Virus record (IMG/VR): IMGVR_UViG_3300044626_000442
Span: 1 to 30,695 of that record
Origin: a virus
DNA: 30,695 nucleotides
Strand: one strand, 5' to 3'
The translations under genes and the position numbers were made by a program. The notes beneath the pieces were generated by a model. That model had not been told where the DNA came from. It did no database searches and worked only from the letters and a program-made list of their open reading frames with translations. Below are positions 12,373 through 20,232 of this stretch, piece by piece. The stretch's first letter is position 1. Every line of letters begins with the position of its first letter.

Positions 12373-13397
12373 TACACAATTTTATAATCGATTATTCTAA
12401 TATTCTTTAATTCGTAATTACCATCACTTGCTACCTTAACGTGAGCAAATCCATGATTGTAATTATTATAAGGCGCATATTCAGGCTCTAAACCACATAG
12501 ACATCCTGTTGACCAGGTTGTTGTAACTTCACCGCTTAAAGTCTTTTCTGTATGCTCTGAAGTTCTATGATGATGACCTACGATTGCGCTCTCTTTAGCT
12601 TTCATAAACAAACCTCTTGCAGGATTAACAGGCGGTGCAAATCCACCAAACCATTCGTGTCCATGAAGTATTGGAAGCCTTCCTGCCATTGCCATTTGCT
12701 TATCTTTAACCAATGTAACACCAAACTCCCTAAATCTTAAAAGTTGTTCAAGTTTAAAATCATCAATCCCCAATAACTCGGGAGCTTTAATCATTAAATA
12801 ATCCTCATATCTTTTTTCGTGATTTCCAATTTTATAATAGATAGGGCATTTAAATAAATCTTGCATCATTTTTAAAAAGCCTCTCACCATTTCTAACTCG
12901 CCCGCCATATCTCTCAATCGTCTGTCTTTTGTAAATCGACTGCATTGGTAAAAATCAGCAATATCACCATTTAAATAGATTGTATTGACTTTATTTTCTA
13001 AACCATAATTTATTGCCAATTCAAGAGCTTTATTGTCTTGATATGGGAAATGAATGTCACTTAAAATTAAAATATTATTTTGGCCTTTTGGAATTATAAA
13101 AGCTTCGCACTTTTCATAATCGCTTTCCGGTAAATCAATTATTCTGCTCATAGATTGTTTTTTTTGATTTTCAGTACGCACTCCCGCTTGGGAAATGGGC
13201 GAACTATTTTTACCATTTTCGCCTCTATATCTTCTGACATTTGTTCGAACACTATCAAATGAATTAAAGTCTAATTTATGTTGATCATAAATCATTCTCG
13301 CAATAGCCATTGTTGTTGCATTTGGGAACTGATTTATAAAAGACAATACAATATTTTTTTTGTAAGTTGCAGCGTTTTGATTCCCTTTTAGGCTCAT
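12372..13397 (-). CDS. Calcineurin-like metallophosphoesterase with HTH-like N-terminus
   Basis: The domain from residue 108 carries all the metal-binding motifs of the calcineurin-like family: SDIHF (D114, H116), NGDIAD (D145), GNHE (N192, H193), HGHEWF (H245) and GHHHRT (275-277). It should hydrolyse a phosphodiester or phosphomonoester with two bound metal ions. The N-terminal 60 residues, including TTMAIARMIYDQH and VRTNVRRYRG, look like an HTH and suggest DNA binding. The natural substrate cannot be read; nuclease activity is a possibility. It lies between lysozyme and spanin genes, has its own likely promoter at 13418-13448 and is followed by two coupled small genes. Confidence 0.82.
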   Translation of the reverse strand: MSLKGNQNAATYKKNIVLSFINQFPNATTMAIARMIYDQHKLDFNSFDSVRTNVRRYRGENGKNSSPISQAGVRTENQKKQSMSRIIDLPESDYEKCEAFIIPKGQNNILILSDIHFPYQDNKALELAINYGLENKVNTIYLNGDIADFYQCSRFTKDRRLRDMAGELEMVRGFLKMMQDLFKCPIYYKIGNHEKRYEDYLMIKAPELLGIDDFKLEQLLRFREFGVTLVKDKQMAMAGRLPILHGHEWFGGFAPPVNPARGLFMKAKESAIVGHHHRTSEHTEKTLSGEVTTTWSTGCLCGLEPEYAPYNNYNHGFAHVKVASDGNYELKNIRIIDYKIV

Positions 13398-13417
13398 AAG
13401 TTTATAGTTTGGTTGTT

Positions 13418-13448
13418 CAAACCTACAAAAAAAGTATTGAATAACAAT
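13418..13448 (-). promoter_or_regulatory. Promoter for the phosphoesterase operon
   Basis: On the minus strand TAGGTTTG (13425-13418) matches TAnnTTTG, and 19 bases upstream lies ATTG (13448-13445), a TTG-type -33 box. Transcription would start near 13412, about 15 bases before the start at 13397. The upstream box falls inside the terminator hairpin of the lysozyme gene. Confidence 0.6.
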
Positions 13449-13453
13449 ACTTT
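13427..13453 (-). terminator. Terminator after lysozyme
   Basis: AAAGTATTG 13431-13439 pairs with CAATACTTT 13445-13453 around a 5-nt loop. On the minus strand it is followed by a run of seven T. It overlaps the lysozyme stop codon by two bases and ends the tail fibre/holin/lysozyme transcript. Confidence 0.75.
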
Positions 13454-13901
13454 AAGGTAAAAAATATAAATCAGCTTCTTCGATTCTTCTGTTGGTTAAG
13501 CCATTTATAACTTTACCATTTGCTTTATTCCATTTTAAAAACTCCGCTTTTATCGTTAAATCATTTGGATTTTTATTTACTTTTTTTAATAAAGTAGATA
13601 TAGCAAAATTTCCAGTTCCAACATTATAAGCAAATGAAACTAAAGCGTTAAATTGATTTTGATTTATATTTGAAATAACTAATGTATCTACTCTTTTAGC
13701 AAATCTATTAGCTATTTCTTTAAACATTTCAAATGCTTCCTGTTTAGTAATATCTTTATCTAATAAAGTTACACGTTTACCATCAGGATAGTAAGTATTT
13801 CCGTAACCTATGGTAGGAATTTTAGCAGGACACAAATAAGGTTTTAATCTTAATCCTTCGTGTTTAGTTATAAATAGATAACCTTTATTATTCAGTATCA
13901 T
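13452..13901 (-). CDS. Endolysin, GH24 lysozyme
   Basis: The enzyme cleaves the glycan strands of peptidoglycan to burst the host. Catalytic E15 lies in KHEGLRLKPY, followed by C24 and T30 in PTIGYGNT. The spacing E-x8-C-x5-T fits the E-x8-(D/C)-x5-T triad known for T4-type lysozymes, with Cys in the middle position instead of Asp. Later motifs NQNQFNALVSFAYNVG and GLTNRRIEEADLYF are typical of GH24. There is no signal peptide, so it needs a holin, and two small membrane proteins lie directly upstream. The start overlaps the upstream 56-residue gene by 14 bp. Length (149 aa) is normal. Confidence 0.93.
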   Translation of the reverse strand: MILNNKGYLFITKHEGLRLKPYLCPAKIPTIGYGNTYYPDGKRVTLLDKDITKQEAFEMFKEIANRFAKRVDTLVISNINQNQFNALVSFAYNVGTGNFAISTLLKKVNKNPNDLTIKAEFLKWNKANGKVINGLTNRRIEEADLYFLP

Positions 13902-14058
13902 TTTTTTTATTTTTTTCCATTAACCACCATCTCCTCGCAGTATAACCTGCAGCCAATAATAATGATAAAATCTTCAATCCTAATTCTACATTAGAGAAAC
14001 TGAAACTAATTAAAAAACCGTTTACAATTAAAACCTTTATATCATGTGCATTATTCAT
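13888..14058 (-). CDS. Small membrane protein, holin candidate 1 (56 aa)
   Basis: A 56-codon frame runs from 14058 into the lysozyme start, overlapping it by 14 bp. The product has two hydrophobic stretches, VLIVNGFLISFSFS and LKILSLLLAAGYTA, joined by an acidic turn, then a very basic tail (RRWWLMEKNKKN). Two membrane segments, a charged C-terminus and a place directly before the lysozyme fit a small holin. It could also be the antiholin, with the gene upstream as holin. Confidence 0.68.
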   Translation of the reverse strand: MNNAHDIKVLIVNGFLISFSFSNVELGLKILSLLLAAGYTARRWWLMEKNKKNDTE

Positions 14059-14060
14059 TA

Positions 14061-14243
14061 TTATGTTTTTAATTTTGCGACAATATCAGTAAAACCTTGA
14101 ATTCCTATATAAGCAGTCGCAACAATTACCCAATCACTTGATGTTATATTACTAAAAAATAAACCTACACAAGCCACAAAAAAAACTAATAGCTTTCTGC
14201 TAATCCATTTGTTTAATAATTTGTCTAAAGTTTCTTTGCTCAT
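14061..14243 (-). CDS. Small membrane protein, holin candidate 2 (60 aa)
   Basis: After a polar start (MSKETLDKLLNKWISRK) come two hydrophobic segments, LLVFFVACVGLFFS and WVIVATAYIGIQGF, with a short polar turn between them and a small charged end. This is a two-pass layout like many small holins. It ends two bases before the other membrane gene. Together with that gene and the lysozyme it forms the lysis cassette; which of the two makes the lethal pore cannot be decided here. Confidence 0.68.
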   Translation of the reverse strand: MSKETLDKLLNKWISRKLLVFFVACVGLFFSNITSSDWVIVATAYIGIQGFTDIVAKLKT

Positions 14244-14245
14244 TT

Positions 14246-14683
14246 TTATATTTGTATCGCTTCGGCTTGTTGGAATATCTCGTCAACTTGGTCGTCTGTC
14301 ATTTGTGTTACTGACTGTATGAATAAAACAGTTTGACTATATCTTTCTACTGTTGTGCCATAATTCCAAACATTTTTAGCTGCAGTTTTATTTGGTTCAG
14401 GTAATTGGTCTAATGCACTCTCTATTGTAGCTATTAAATTCATTAAATTTAAAATAGTTCTCAATCTCCACAATTGTACCTCTGCCGGAGTTTTGTCCTT
14501 AAACGCTTGTTCTATTTCAGCAGGTGTTGCTCCTTCGTAAAACTCTCTTGTATCAAAATTAAAATAAGGTTTTACCATTTCAACTTCTAAAAGTTCATCA
14601 ATTAAAACTTCAGTTTCTAAACATTCATCATTTAAAGTAACTCCTACAACTTGATTTGTTGCTATTTCTATTATTGTTTTCAT
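14246..14683 (-). CDS. Tail-fibre-associated protein, probable assembly factor
   Basis: The last 75 residues (from about WRLRTILNLMNLIATIESAL to DDQVDEIFQQAEAI) match the helical pattern W-x-x-R...L...I..AL...W.Y...V.R.S..V......L-T-D-x-Q-x-D-x-x-F-x-x-A seen beside phage tail fibre genes and thought to help assemble them. The N-terminus is beta-rich. It lies directly downstream of the large fibre gene and shares one base with it (TAATG), which supports a fibre role. Whether it is a chaperone or part of the virion cannot be told. Confidence 0.6.
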   Translation of the reverse strand: MKTIIEIATNQVVGVTLNDECLETEVLIDELLEVEMVKPYFNFDTREFYEGATPAEIEQAFKDKTPAEVQLWRLRTILNLMNLIATIESALDQLPEPNKTAAKNVWNYGTTVERYSQTVLFIQSVTQMTDDQVDEIFQQAEAIQI

Positions 14684-16932
14684 TAATTTGTAATATTTGC
14701 TAAAGTTAAAGTCACACTATCACTTGATGTAGCTAATTGTAAAGTAAAAAATACATAAAGTGTATTTGCAGTATTATAAGTCGTGTTAACTGGACTAAAA
14801 GAGTTAACTCCAAAATCAGTAAATGAGTTTTGTGTTGGAAATGCAATTAAATTACCACCTTGTAAAGTAAATGTTCTGATGCCGGTTCCTTGAAATAATG
14901 CAGTTGTTAATGTATTTTGAGCTATTAAAGTAGCACCCGTTAAAGTATTTGAAGTATTAATTTTTAGTCTAAATGTAGCTGCACTTACTCCACCACTTGG
15001 CCTTGTTAATTGCCAAATAACTTTCATTACATCACTACTGTTAAAAGTACCACCAGCAATAGTTGCAGTTGCTATAATAGTTTCAGCAGTTGTACCGGTG
15101 TGAGCAGTTTGTGAAGTTTGAACAAATCTATAAGGTGTATATCCTAAAATTGTACCAAGTGATTTATTTTTCCATAAATCAGTTGAACTTTCATAAGTTA
15201 AAACTTGATTGTTAGTTGGCGCATTAGTTATTAAGTCAATGTCATGTATCTCCGATAATTCAAAACCGTTTTGAATACGAACATACATTCTACCTGCGCT
15301 ACCATTTGAAGCTGTTGTAACAACTCCCAAATAAACTAAATGATTAGGCGCATAAGGTTTAACATTTGTAATTGTGCCTGCTGTAGCTCCAAGGTATACA
15401 GGATCTCCATCGTTCCAAGTTGATGTTGGAAGGATACTTAACCCATCCAATAACCCTTGCATCATTATTAATCCCTTTTGATTAGCTCCAATGGATGTCG
15501 ATAATACTAATCCAACTGTTTGAGCTGAAGTAGCATCAGTTGTATTATTTGCTCTTTTTACAGTCATTCTGTCTCCTGTTCCACTAAAAGCATAAACAGG
15601 CATTCCTTTAGTTAAAGTAACAGAGTCATCATTTGTAACATAGGCAAATAAACTATTTGGAGCAGTTCCAATTACTTGAAAGTGATTATTTGTTGAATTA
15701 TATACACAAAGCATTTCCCCTCCATTAATAATATCACCACCTATTAAAGCTCCATCATTATTTCTATATAAAGGTATTGCGCCAAGTGAATTTATATTTA
15801 GTGTTGCACTCGTAGTATTTCCATTTGTAAACCTAATTAAATAGGCATCAGCATCGTTATAAGCAGCAACACCTGTAATTGTTGCAGTATAGGTGTCTGT
15901 TCCGGATGCTGTTGCGTGAGGTATTCCGCTTGATCCTGATGGAATATCAGAAAGTAAAGCCATTGTACCGCTTAATCCTCTAATTAAAACTTCTTGGTCT
16001 GTAACTGATGTATTTTCAAATCTTAAAATAGTATTTCCACCATCATCTAAATCTTCAAAAAGCATTAAATTAGCCTGTAAACTAAATGAGTTTTCACTAT
16101 CCTTAACTATTATCTTATTTGTAGTTTCATTTCCTTCATCAGTTACTTCTTGAAGTGTTGGAGTAGTAATATCAGAAGTTAAAGCTATTGTTCCATCAGC
16201 ATCTTGAAAAGTTTGTACTTTATTTGTGCCAACTATTGAAGTTGGATAGTTAATTTGTAAATTTTTAGTTGTGGTTTCATCAACATGGTATATACTATTA
16301 GATTTATAATTAGTTTGACTAACATCTCCATTTACTAATAAACCATCACTATTTATAGAAGCACCTTCAGTAGGTGCAATAATATTTGTAACACTTACAC
16401 TATCATCACCTAATGTTATAATAGATAAATCCCCTGTTATTGTATTACCCTCATCAGTTACCTCTTGAAGTGTTGGAGTAGCACCTCCAGTTGAATTTAT
16501 TACCGGATTTAAAGGATCAGTATTATCAACTGCGCTACCTGTTACACTTTGAACTGTTCCGCTTAATGGATTTATAGGAATTTCAACAGCCAACTCCCAA
16601 TGGTCAGTTAATGACATAACAGCGTTTAAATTCTCGGTGCAAATAACATCGGGATATCCATTAATATTTAAATAAGTTCCTGCACCACATAAAAAGAAAC
16701 TTGGTAATTCGGGAACATCCGGCAACTGTTGCCCATCGGTAACTGATATCGCAATATAACCAACACCACCACTCACACCAATAGCAGTAGCAACTAAATC
16801 AACTAACTCTTGTATTGTAGCTGATTTCAAATCAGTTCCTACAGTATGTGGAAATAAATTTGTTAAACTTAACGTTTCATCAGGAAGTTGGTCAACTCTA
16901 ATCGTTGTAATTAATTCGGGATTTATTGCCAT
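14683..16932 (-). CDS. Large tail fibre protein (749 aa)
   Basis: This is a long Thr/Ser/Asn-rich structural protein, probably the receptor-binding fibre. Residues 1-50 (MAINPELITTIRVDQLP...GTDL...QELVDLV) match the N-terminus of the next protein upstream and probably anchor it to the tail. The motif TPTLQEVTDEGN occurs at 152-163 and again at 257-268, and a GTIALTSDI/GTMALLSDI element repeats after each unit, marking a modular fibre with repeated shaft units. The rest is low-complexity beta-rich sequence. It is expressed with the collar protein and the fibre-assembly-like protein. Confidence 0.78.
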   Translation of the reverse strand: MAINPELITTIRVDQLPDETLSLTNLFPHTVGTDLKSATIQELVDLVATAIGVSGGVGYIAISVTDGQQLPDVPELPSFFLCGAGTYLNINGYPDVICTENLNAVMSLTDHWELAVEIPINPLSGTVQSVTGSAVDNTDPLNPVINSTGGATPTLQEVTDEGNTITGDLSIITLGDDSVSVTNIIAPTEGASINSDGLLVNGDVSQTNYKSNSIYHVDETTTKNLQINYPTSIVGTNKVQTFQDADGTIALTSDITTPTLQEVTDEGNETTNKIIVKDSENSFSLQANLMLFEDLDDGGNTILRFENTSVTDQEVLIRGLSGTMALLSDIPSGSSGIPHATASGTDTYTATITGVAAYNDADAYLIRFTNGNTTSATLNINSLGAIPLYRNNDGALIGGDIINGGEMLCVYNSTNNHFQVIGTAPNSLFAYVTNDDSVTLTKGMPVYAFSGTGDRMTVKRANNTTDATSAQTVGLVLSTSIGANQKGLIMMQGLLDGLSILPTSTWNDGDPVYLGATAGTITNVKPYAPNHLVYLGVVTTASNGSAGRMYVRIQNGFELSEIHDIDLITNAPTNNQVLTYESSTDLWKNKSLGTILGYTPYRFVQTSQTAHTGTTAETIIATATIAGGTFNSSDVMKVIWQLTRPSGGVSAATFRLKINTSNTLTGATLIAQNTLTTALFQGTGIRTFTLQGGNLIAFPTQNSFTDFGVNSFSPVNTTYNTANTLYVFFTLQLATSSDSVTLTLANITN

Positions 16933-16936
16933 ATTT

Positions 16937-17506
16937 TTATAATTTCATTATTTTTAACAATACCATGTAAGGTTGCATATTTTTATTAATTCCACTAACT
17001 CCTTCGATAGCTGTATAACCTGCGGGATTTGATTGTATACCATTTGGCTCTCCATTACCTGTTATAATATAAAGTCCAGGATCTCCATTGTCTCGGTTTG
17101 ATCCGCCTACAAATAAACCTTGATGAGAATGTTCAACTACAACTGCATTTTTACTACCTCCAATGGCTTTAATAACATTATAATTATTTCCATAACCAAT
17201 GCTTACTAAACCATCTAAATTTGGAGTTCCATTTTGACCATTACAAATAGCATAACCTTCGCATAAATCAACACCTAATCCTGTTTCATCAAAATTGTCA
17301 TCAATATAACCTTGCGTAACCCATAAATCTTTAATTTCAAATTGGAAAGCGTTAGCGTTTATATTGACAAAATCAACTAAATCTTGACCATCTATTTGTT
17401 GTAAATCAGTTCCATTTTCAACTGCTATTTTAGATGTTAATTCTATTGTCCCTGTTGGTAACTCACCAACACGAATTGTGGTTATTTCTGATGGATTTAT
17501 TGCCAT
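16937..17506 (-). CDS. Tail collar-domain protein (189 aa)
   Basis: After an N-terminal anchor shared with the large fibre (MAINPSEITTIRVGELP, GTDLQQIDGQDLVDFV), the C-terminal part has the phage tail collar pattern: CEGYAICNGQNGTPNLDGLVSIGYG, then GGSKN, VVEHSHQG, and a final NMQPYMVLLKIMKL. The collar domain occurs in T4 gp12-type short fibres and in many phage fibre tips, where the two histidines of the H-S-H motif bind metal. It probably forms a second fibre or collar. The following gene starts four bases after its stop. Confidence 0.82.
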   Translation of the reverse strand: MAINPSEITTIRVGELPTGTIELTSKIAVENGTDLQQIDGQDLVDFVNINANAFQFEIKDLWVTQGYIDDNFDETGLGVDLCEGYAICNGQNGTPNLDGLVSIGYGNNYNVIKAIGGSKNAVVVEHSHQGLFVGGSNRDNGDPGLYIITGNGEPNGIQSNPAGYTAIEGVSGINKNMQPYMVLLKIMKL

Positions 17507-18018
17507 TATTCTGTTGTTTTAATTATATAATTTGCATCTGTATTTGTTGTCAGTATTACATCCGGATCACCATCATTTAATACAAATTCACCTAAACCTC
17601 TTGTTTGTGGAACACCATAACCAACCATTGAACCGCTAAAAGTTAAAAAGTCATCAACTGCCGAAGCTTCCGAAATTTCAGTAATATAGCATTTACCATA
17701 ATCAACTGTTGGGAATAAAGTGCCTTGTATCTTCCAATCCAATAATATTTTTGAACGCTTTAATAATTTTAGCTTATCGTAAGATGCAACCGTAAAAGTT
17801 CCACCTGCAACAGCTGAATTGATTTGTATTCCTTCAAATGAAATACTATACCCCTGCATCATTGGTCTTGAAGTATTCCATCCGTTATTATCTCTTGTAG
17901 TTGTAGATAGCATTTCGGCATTTTCAGAAAGCGAATTACTTGTTAAACAGCCAATTGGTAACCAGTTCCCTTGTTGTTTAATATACAAAATCCTATCGTT
18001 GCCATTGTAGAAATCCAT
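17506..18018 (-). CDS. Second tail-tube-like protein (170 aa)
   Basis: This protein is a paralogue of the tail tube protein at 24968-25411. Both share LYI near residue 11, a P-x-x-CLTSN-x-L motif, an ESTT/STTT motif, a K-x-L-x-x-W-K strand and YG-x-x-YIT-x-(I/L)S followed by TFS-x-x-L-x-G. I take both as members of the TP901-1-type major tail protein fold. It is the first gene of the fibre operon, 100 bp from the divergent portal gene, and shares one base with the collar gene (TAATG). It may be a second tube layer, a terminal ring carrying fibres, or a diverged copy recruited for fibre attachment. Confidence 0.72.
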   Translation of the reverse strand: MDFYNGNDRILYIKQQGNWLPIGCLTSNSLSENAEMLSTTTRDNNGWNTSRPMMQGYSISFEGIQINSAVAGGTFTVASYDKLKLLKRSKILLDWKIQGTLFPTVDYGKCYITEISEASAVDDFLTFSGSMVGYGVPQTRGLGEFVLNDGDPDVILTTNTDANYIIKTTE

Positions 18019-18033
18019 TAAAAGTAGTTTTAA

Positions 18034-18051
18034 TTACTACAAATGTAGTAA
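18034..18051. promoter_or_regulatory. Palindromic operator in the divergent promoter region
   Basis: TTACTACA 18034-18041 and TGTAGTAA 18044-18051 are perfect 8-bp inverted arms two bases apart. A third half site, GTAGT, lies at 18024-18028. The palindrome overlaps TACATTTG (minus strand, 18047-18040), the likely -7 box of the fibre operon. A dimeric repressor or activator bound here would act on the fibre operon and perhaps on the portal promoter 27 bases away. Confidence 0.5.
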
Positions 18052-18077
18052 AAAATATTCTTTGTTTATAATCATTC

Positions 18078-18099
18078 TAAATAAATTTTATTACATTTG
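18078..18099 (+). promoter_or_regulatory. Late promoter for portal operon
   Basis: TACATTTG at 18092-18099 fits TAnnTTTG. No TTTG lies 19 bases upstream. Instead TAAATAAA at 18078-18085 precedes it, the same box that stands 12-13 bases before the -7 elements at 25447 and 29174 on the other strand. The start codon is 18 bases after the -7 box. Confidence 0.62.
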
Positions 18100-18117
18100 T
18101 ACATATAAACAATACCA

Positions 18118-19503
18118 ATGGTAAAAAATAGAATCGCTTTAGCTTGGGATGTATTAACAGGTGCAAATAAAAACCTATTTAACGAAAGCATTTATAGATT
18201 AGTCGGAGGCCTTACTTCCACATATAACACTACTTTAGAAACTTTAATAACAAAAGGTTATGGAGAGAATCCTGATGTTAATGCAATAGTAAATCAACAA
18301 GCCTCGAAAACAACATCAGTTCCTTATTGCGTTAAAAAAATAGATGATAAAGAGGCTTATAAAAAGTTAAAAAAATATCCTAACAATCCAACGTTTCAAC
18401 AGAAGTTAGCAATTAACAAACTTAAACGCAAAGCATACGAAACTGATACCGAGTTGCCAATGCCATTAGAACGGCCTAATGTTAACCAAACTTGGAACGA
18501 TATATTTTTCCTTTATAAAGTTTATCTAAAAGTTTGCGGTAATGTTTATTTATATAAGCAAACAATTAGAGAAGGAGTAAACGCAGGGAATCCATTGCAA
18601 CTTTATATCCTTCCTTCCCATTGGATGCAAATAGTCTTAAAACCAAATGCGGCTTTAATGAGTATTGAAAATCCAATTGATTATTATATTATGCAACAAG
18701 GTAATCAATTAATAAGGTTTGAAGCTGCTGACATAATCCACATTAAACGATCCAATCCTTTTTATAATCAGAGTGGGACACACCTTTACGGTTATAGCGA
18801 ATTAATGGCCGCTATTAGAAATATAAATAGTTCTAATAATGGAATTGATAACAATTCTAAAACAATGCTTAACAGCGGAGTTTATGGATTTATTCACGCT
18901 GGTGATGGAGCAACACCATTAACAGCAGAGCAAGGCCAATCTTTAAAGGAAAGGCTTGTTGAAATGGATAATGATAGTACAAGACTTTCAAACATTGCAG
19001 GAGCCAGTGCAAAATTAGGATTTACACGTATTTCACTTACTACCGATGAACTTAAGCCTTTTGACTATTTAAGTTATGACAGACGTACTTTAGCAAACTG
19101 CCTTAATTGGAATGTTGATTTATTAAACGAAGAAAAAAACGGAAGCGGTTTTGGTGTTGATACCATGAACGAAGCACGTAAACGAGTTGTAACTGATAAT
19201 ATTAAACCCGATTTAGATTTGTTAGCGGAATATTTAAATCTTGAATTTATACAAAAGTTTAAAGGTTATGAAGATGCCGAGATTGAATGGGATATTTCAG
19301 AACTACCTGAAATGCAAACAGACATGGAAACAATGTCTAAATGGGTTAACTCTGTTCCTTTAACATTAAACGAGAGAAGAGAAGTTTTTAACTACGAAGA
19401 AATTGACGATGAAATGATGAATGAAATTTATATCCCTACCGGAATAGTCAATTTAAACGATCCAACTCTTAATACGTTAATGGATGGACAAACTACGATT
19501 TAG
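18118..19503 (+). CDS. Portal protein
   Basis: The portal forms the ring at one head vertex through which DNA enters and leaves. The 461-residue length is normal for HK97/SPP1-type portals. Visible family features are an alpha/beta core with QLYILPSHWMQIV, then AADIIHIKRSNPFYNQSG and LYGYSELMAAIRNINSS, a long helix region with NGSGFGVDTMNEARKRVVTDN, and the acidic C-terminus. It overlaps the MuF-like gene by 20 bp, a standard portal-MuF pair. The odd point is placement: it is on the plus strand, 10 kb from the terminase and protease genes, which are on the minus strand and lack a portal between them. Confidence 0.88.
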   Translation: MVKNRIALAWDVLTGANKNLFNESIYRLVGGLTSTYNTTLETLITKGYGENPDVNAIVNQQASKTTSVPYCVKKIDDKEAYKKLKKYPNNPTFQQKLAINKLKRKAYETDTELPMPLERPNVNQTWNDIFFLYKVYLKVCGNVYLYKQTIREGVNAGNPLQLYILPSHWMQIVLKPNAALMSIENPIDYYIMQQGNQLIRFEAADIIHIKRSNPFYNQSGTHLYGYSELMAAIRNINSSNNGIDNNSKTMLNSGVYGFIHAGDGATPLTAEQGQSLKERLVEMDNDSTRLSNIAGASAKLGFTRISLTTDELKPFDYLSYDRRTLANCLNWNVDLLNEEKNGSGFGVDTMNEARKRVVTDNIKPDLDLLAEYLNLEFIQKFKGYEDAEIEWDISELPEMQTDMETMSKWVNSVPLTLNERREVFNYEEIDDEMMNEIYIPTGIVNLNDPTLNTLMDGQTTI

Positions 19504-20227
19504 ACAAGAAGTTCAAGCCTATCGAATAGTTAGAAGAAATGTTATTAAAATAGTTAATGCTATTCCTTTTAACAATATGTCTAAAGTAACTTATGAAGCT
19601 TTAATTAATTCAAACGTTACCGAAAAACAAATAAAGGATATGTATAAAGAGATTTATACTACTTTAGGCAATCCACAATACAAACGTATTAAAAGAAGCA
19701 TTAAAGTTATTGAATTAGACTTTGAGACAATTATTGCTAATTGGATTAATTCTAATATGGGTTTGCGTATTGTTTCAGTACATCAAACTTTAATTGAAAG
19801 TATTATTGCCGTTATTGCTAAAGGATATGAAGATAATATTTCAGTTGCCGATATAACAAGAAATCTACAAAATAAATTCGGATGGTATAAATACCAAGCT
19901 TTACGAATAGCACGAACTGAAACTACAACCGCAACTAATTTTGCTACTGTTGTAGCTGCACAAAACTCCGATTTTGTATTAGAGAAAACTTGGATTAGCA
20001 TACAAGATAACAGGACCAGGAGACCGCCTAAATCTGTTTATGACCATTTAGACATGAATGGTGTTAAAGTTGATATTAATCAGCCATTTTTCACAAGTGG
20101 TGAATATATAATGTATCCTGGTGATCCAAATGCAAAGGCAGGAAATGTAATTAACTGCCGATGCAAAGTGGTGTTTACTGTTAAAGAAGATGAAAACGGA
20201 TTACCAATAAGAAAAACTATCCTTTAA
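19484..20227 (+). CDS. MuF-like minor head protein (SPP1 gp7 type)
   Basis: The protein is probably a minor head component that binds the portal. The C-terminal half carries the MuF pattern: ALRIARTETTTATNFA, KTWISIQDNRTRRPPKSVYD, HLDMNGVKVD, YPGDPNAKAGNVINCRC and a final KVVFTV strand. N-terminal helices (1-130) precede it. It starts inside the end of the portal gene and ends in an 11-bp head-on overlap with the tail-tip gene on the other strand. Its separation from the other head genes is shared with the portal. Confidence 0.85.
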   Translation: MDKLRFRQEVQAYRIVRRNVIKIVNAIPFNNMSKVTYEALINSNVTEKQIKDMYKEIYTTLGNPQYKRIKRSIKVIELDFETIIANWINSNMGLRIVSVHQTLIESIIAVIAKGYEDNISVADITRNLQNKFGWYKYQALRIARTETTTATNFATVVAAQNSDFVLEKTWISIQDNRTRRPPKSVYDHLDMNGVKVDINQPFFTSGEYIMYPGDPNAKAGNVINCRCKVVFTVKEDENGLPIRKTIL

Positions 20228-20232
20228 TAGTT
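20212..20232 (-). terminator. Weak terminator at the head-on junction
   Basis: AACTAT 20215-20220 pairs with ATAGTT 20227-20232 around a 6-nt loop, and on the minus strand the stem is followed by TTTC. It overlaps both stop codons. The stem is short and AT-rich, so I expect partial termination at best. Confidence 0.35.
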
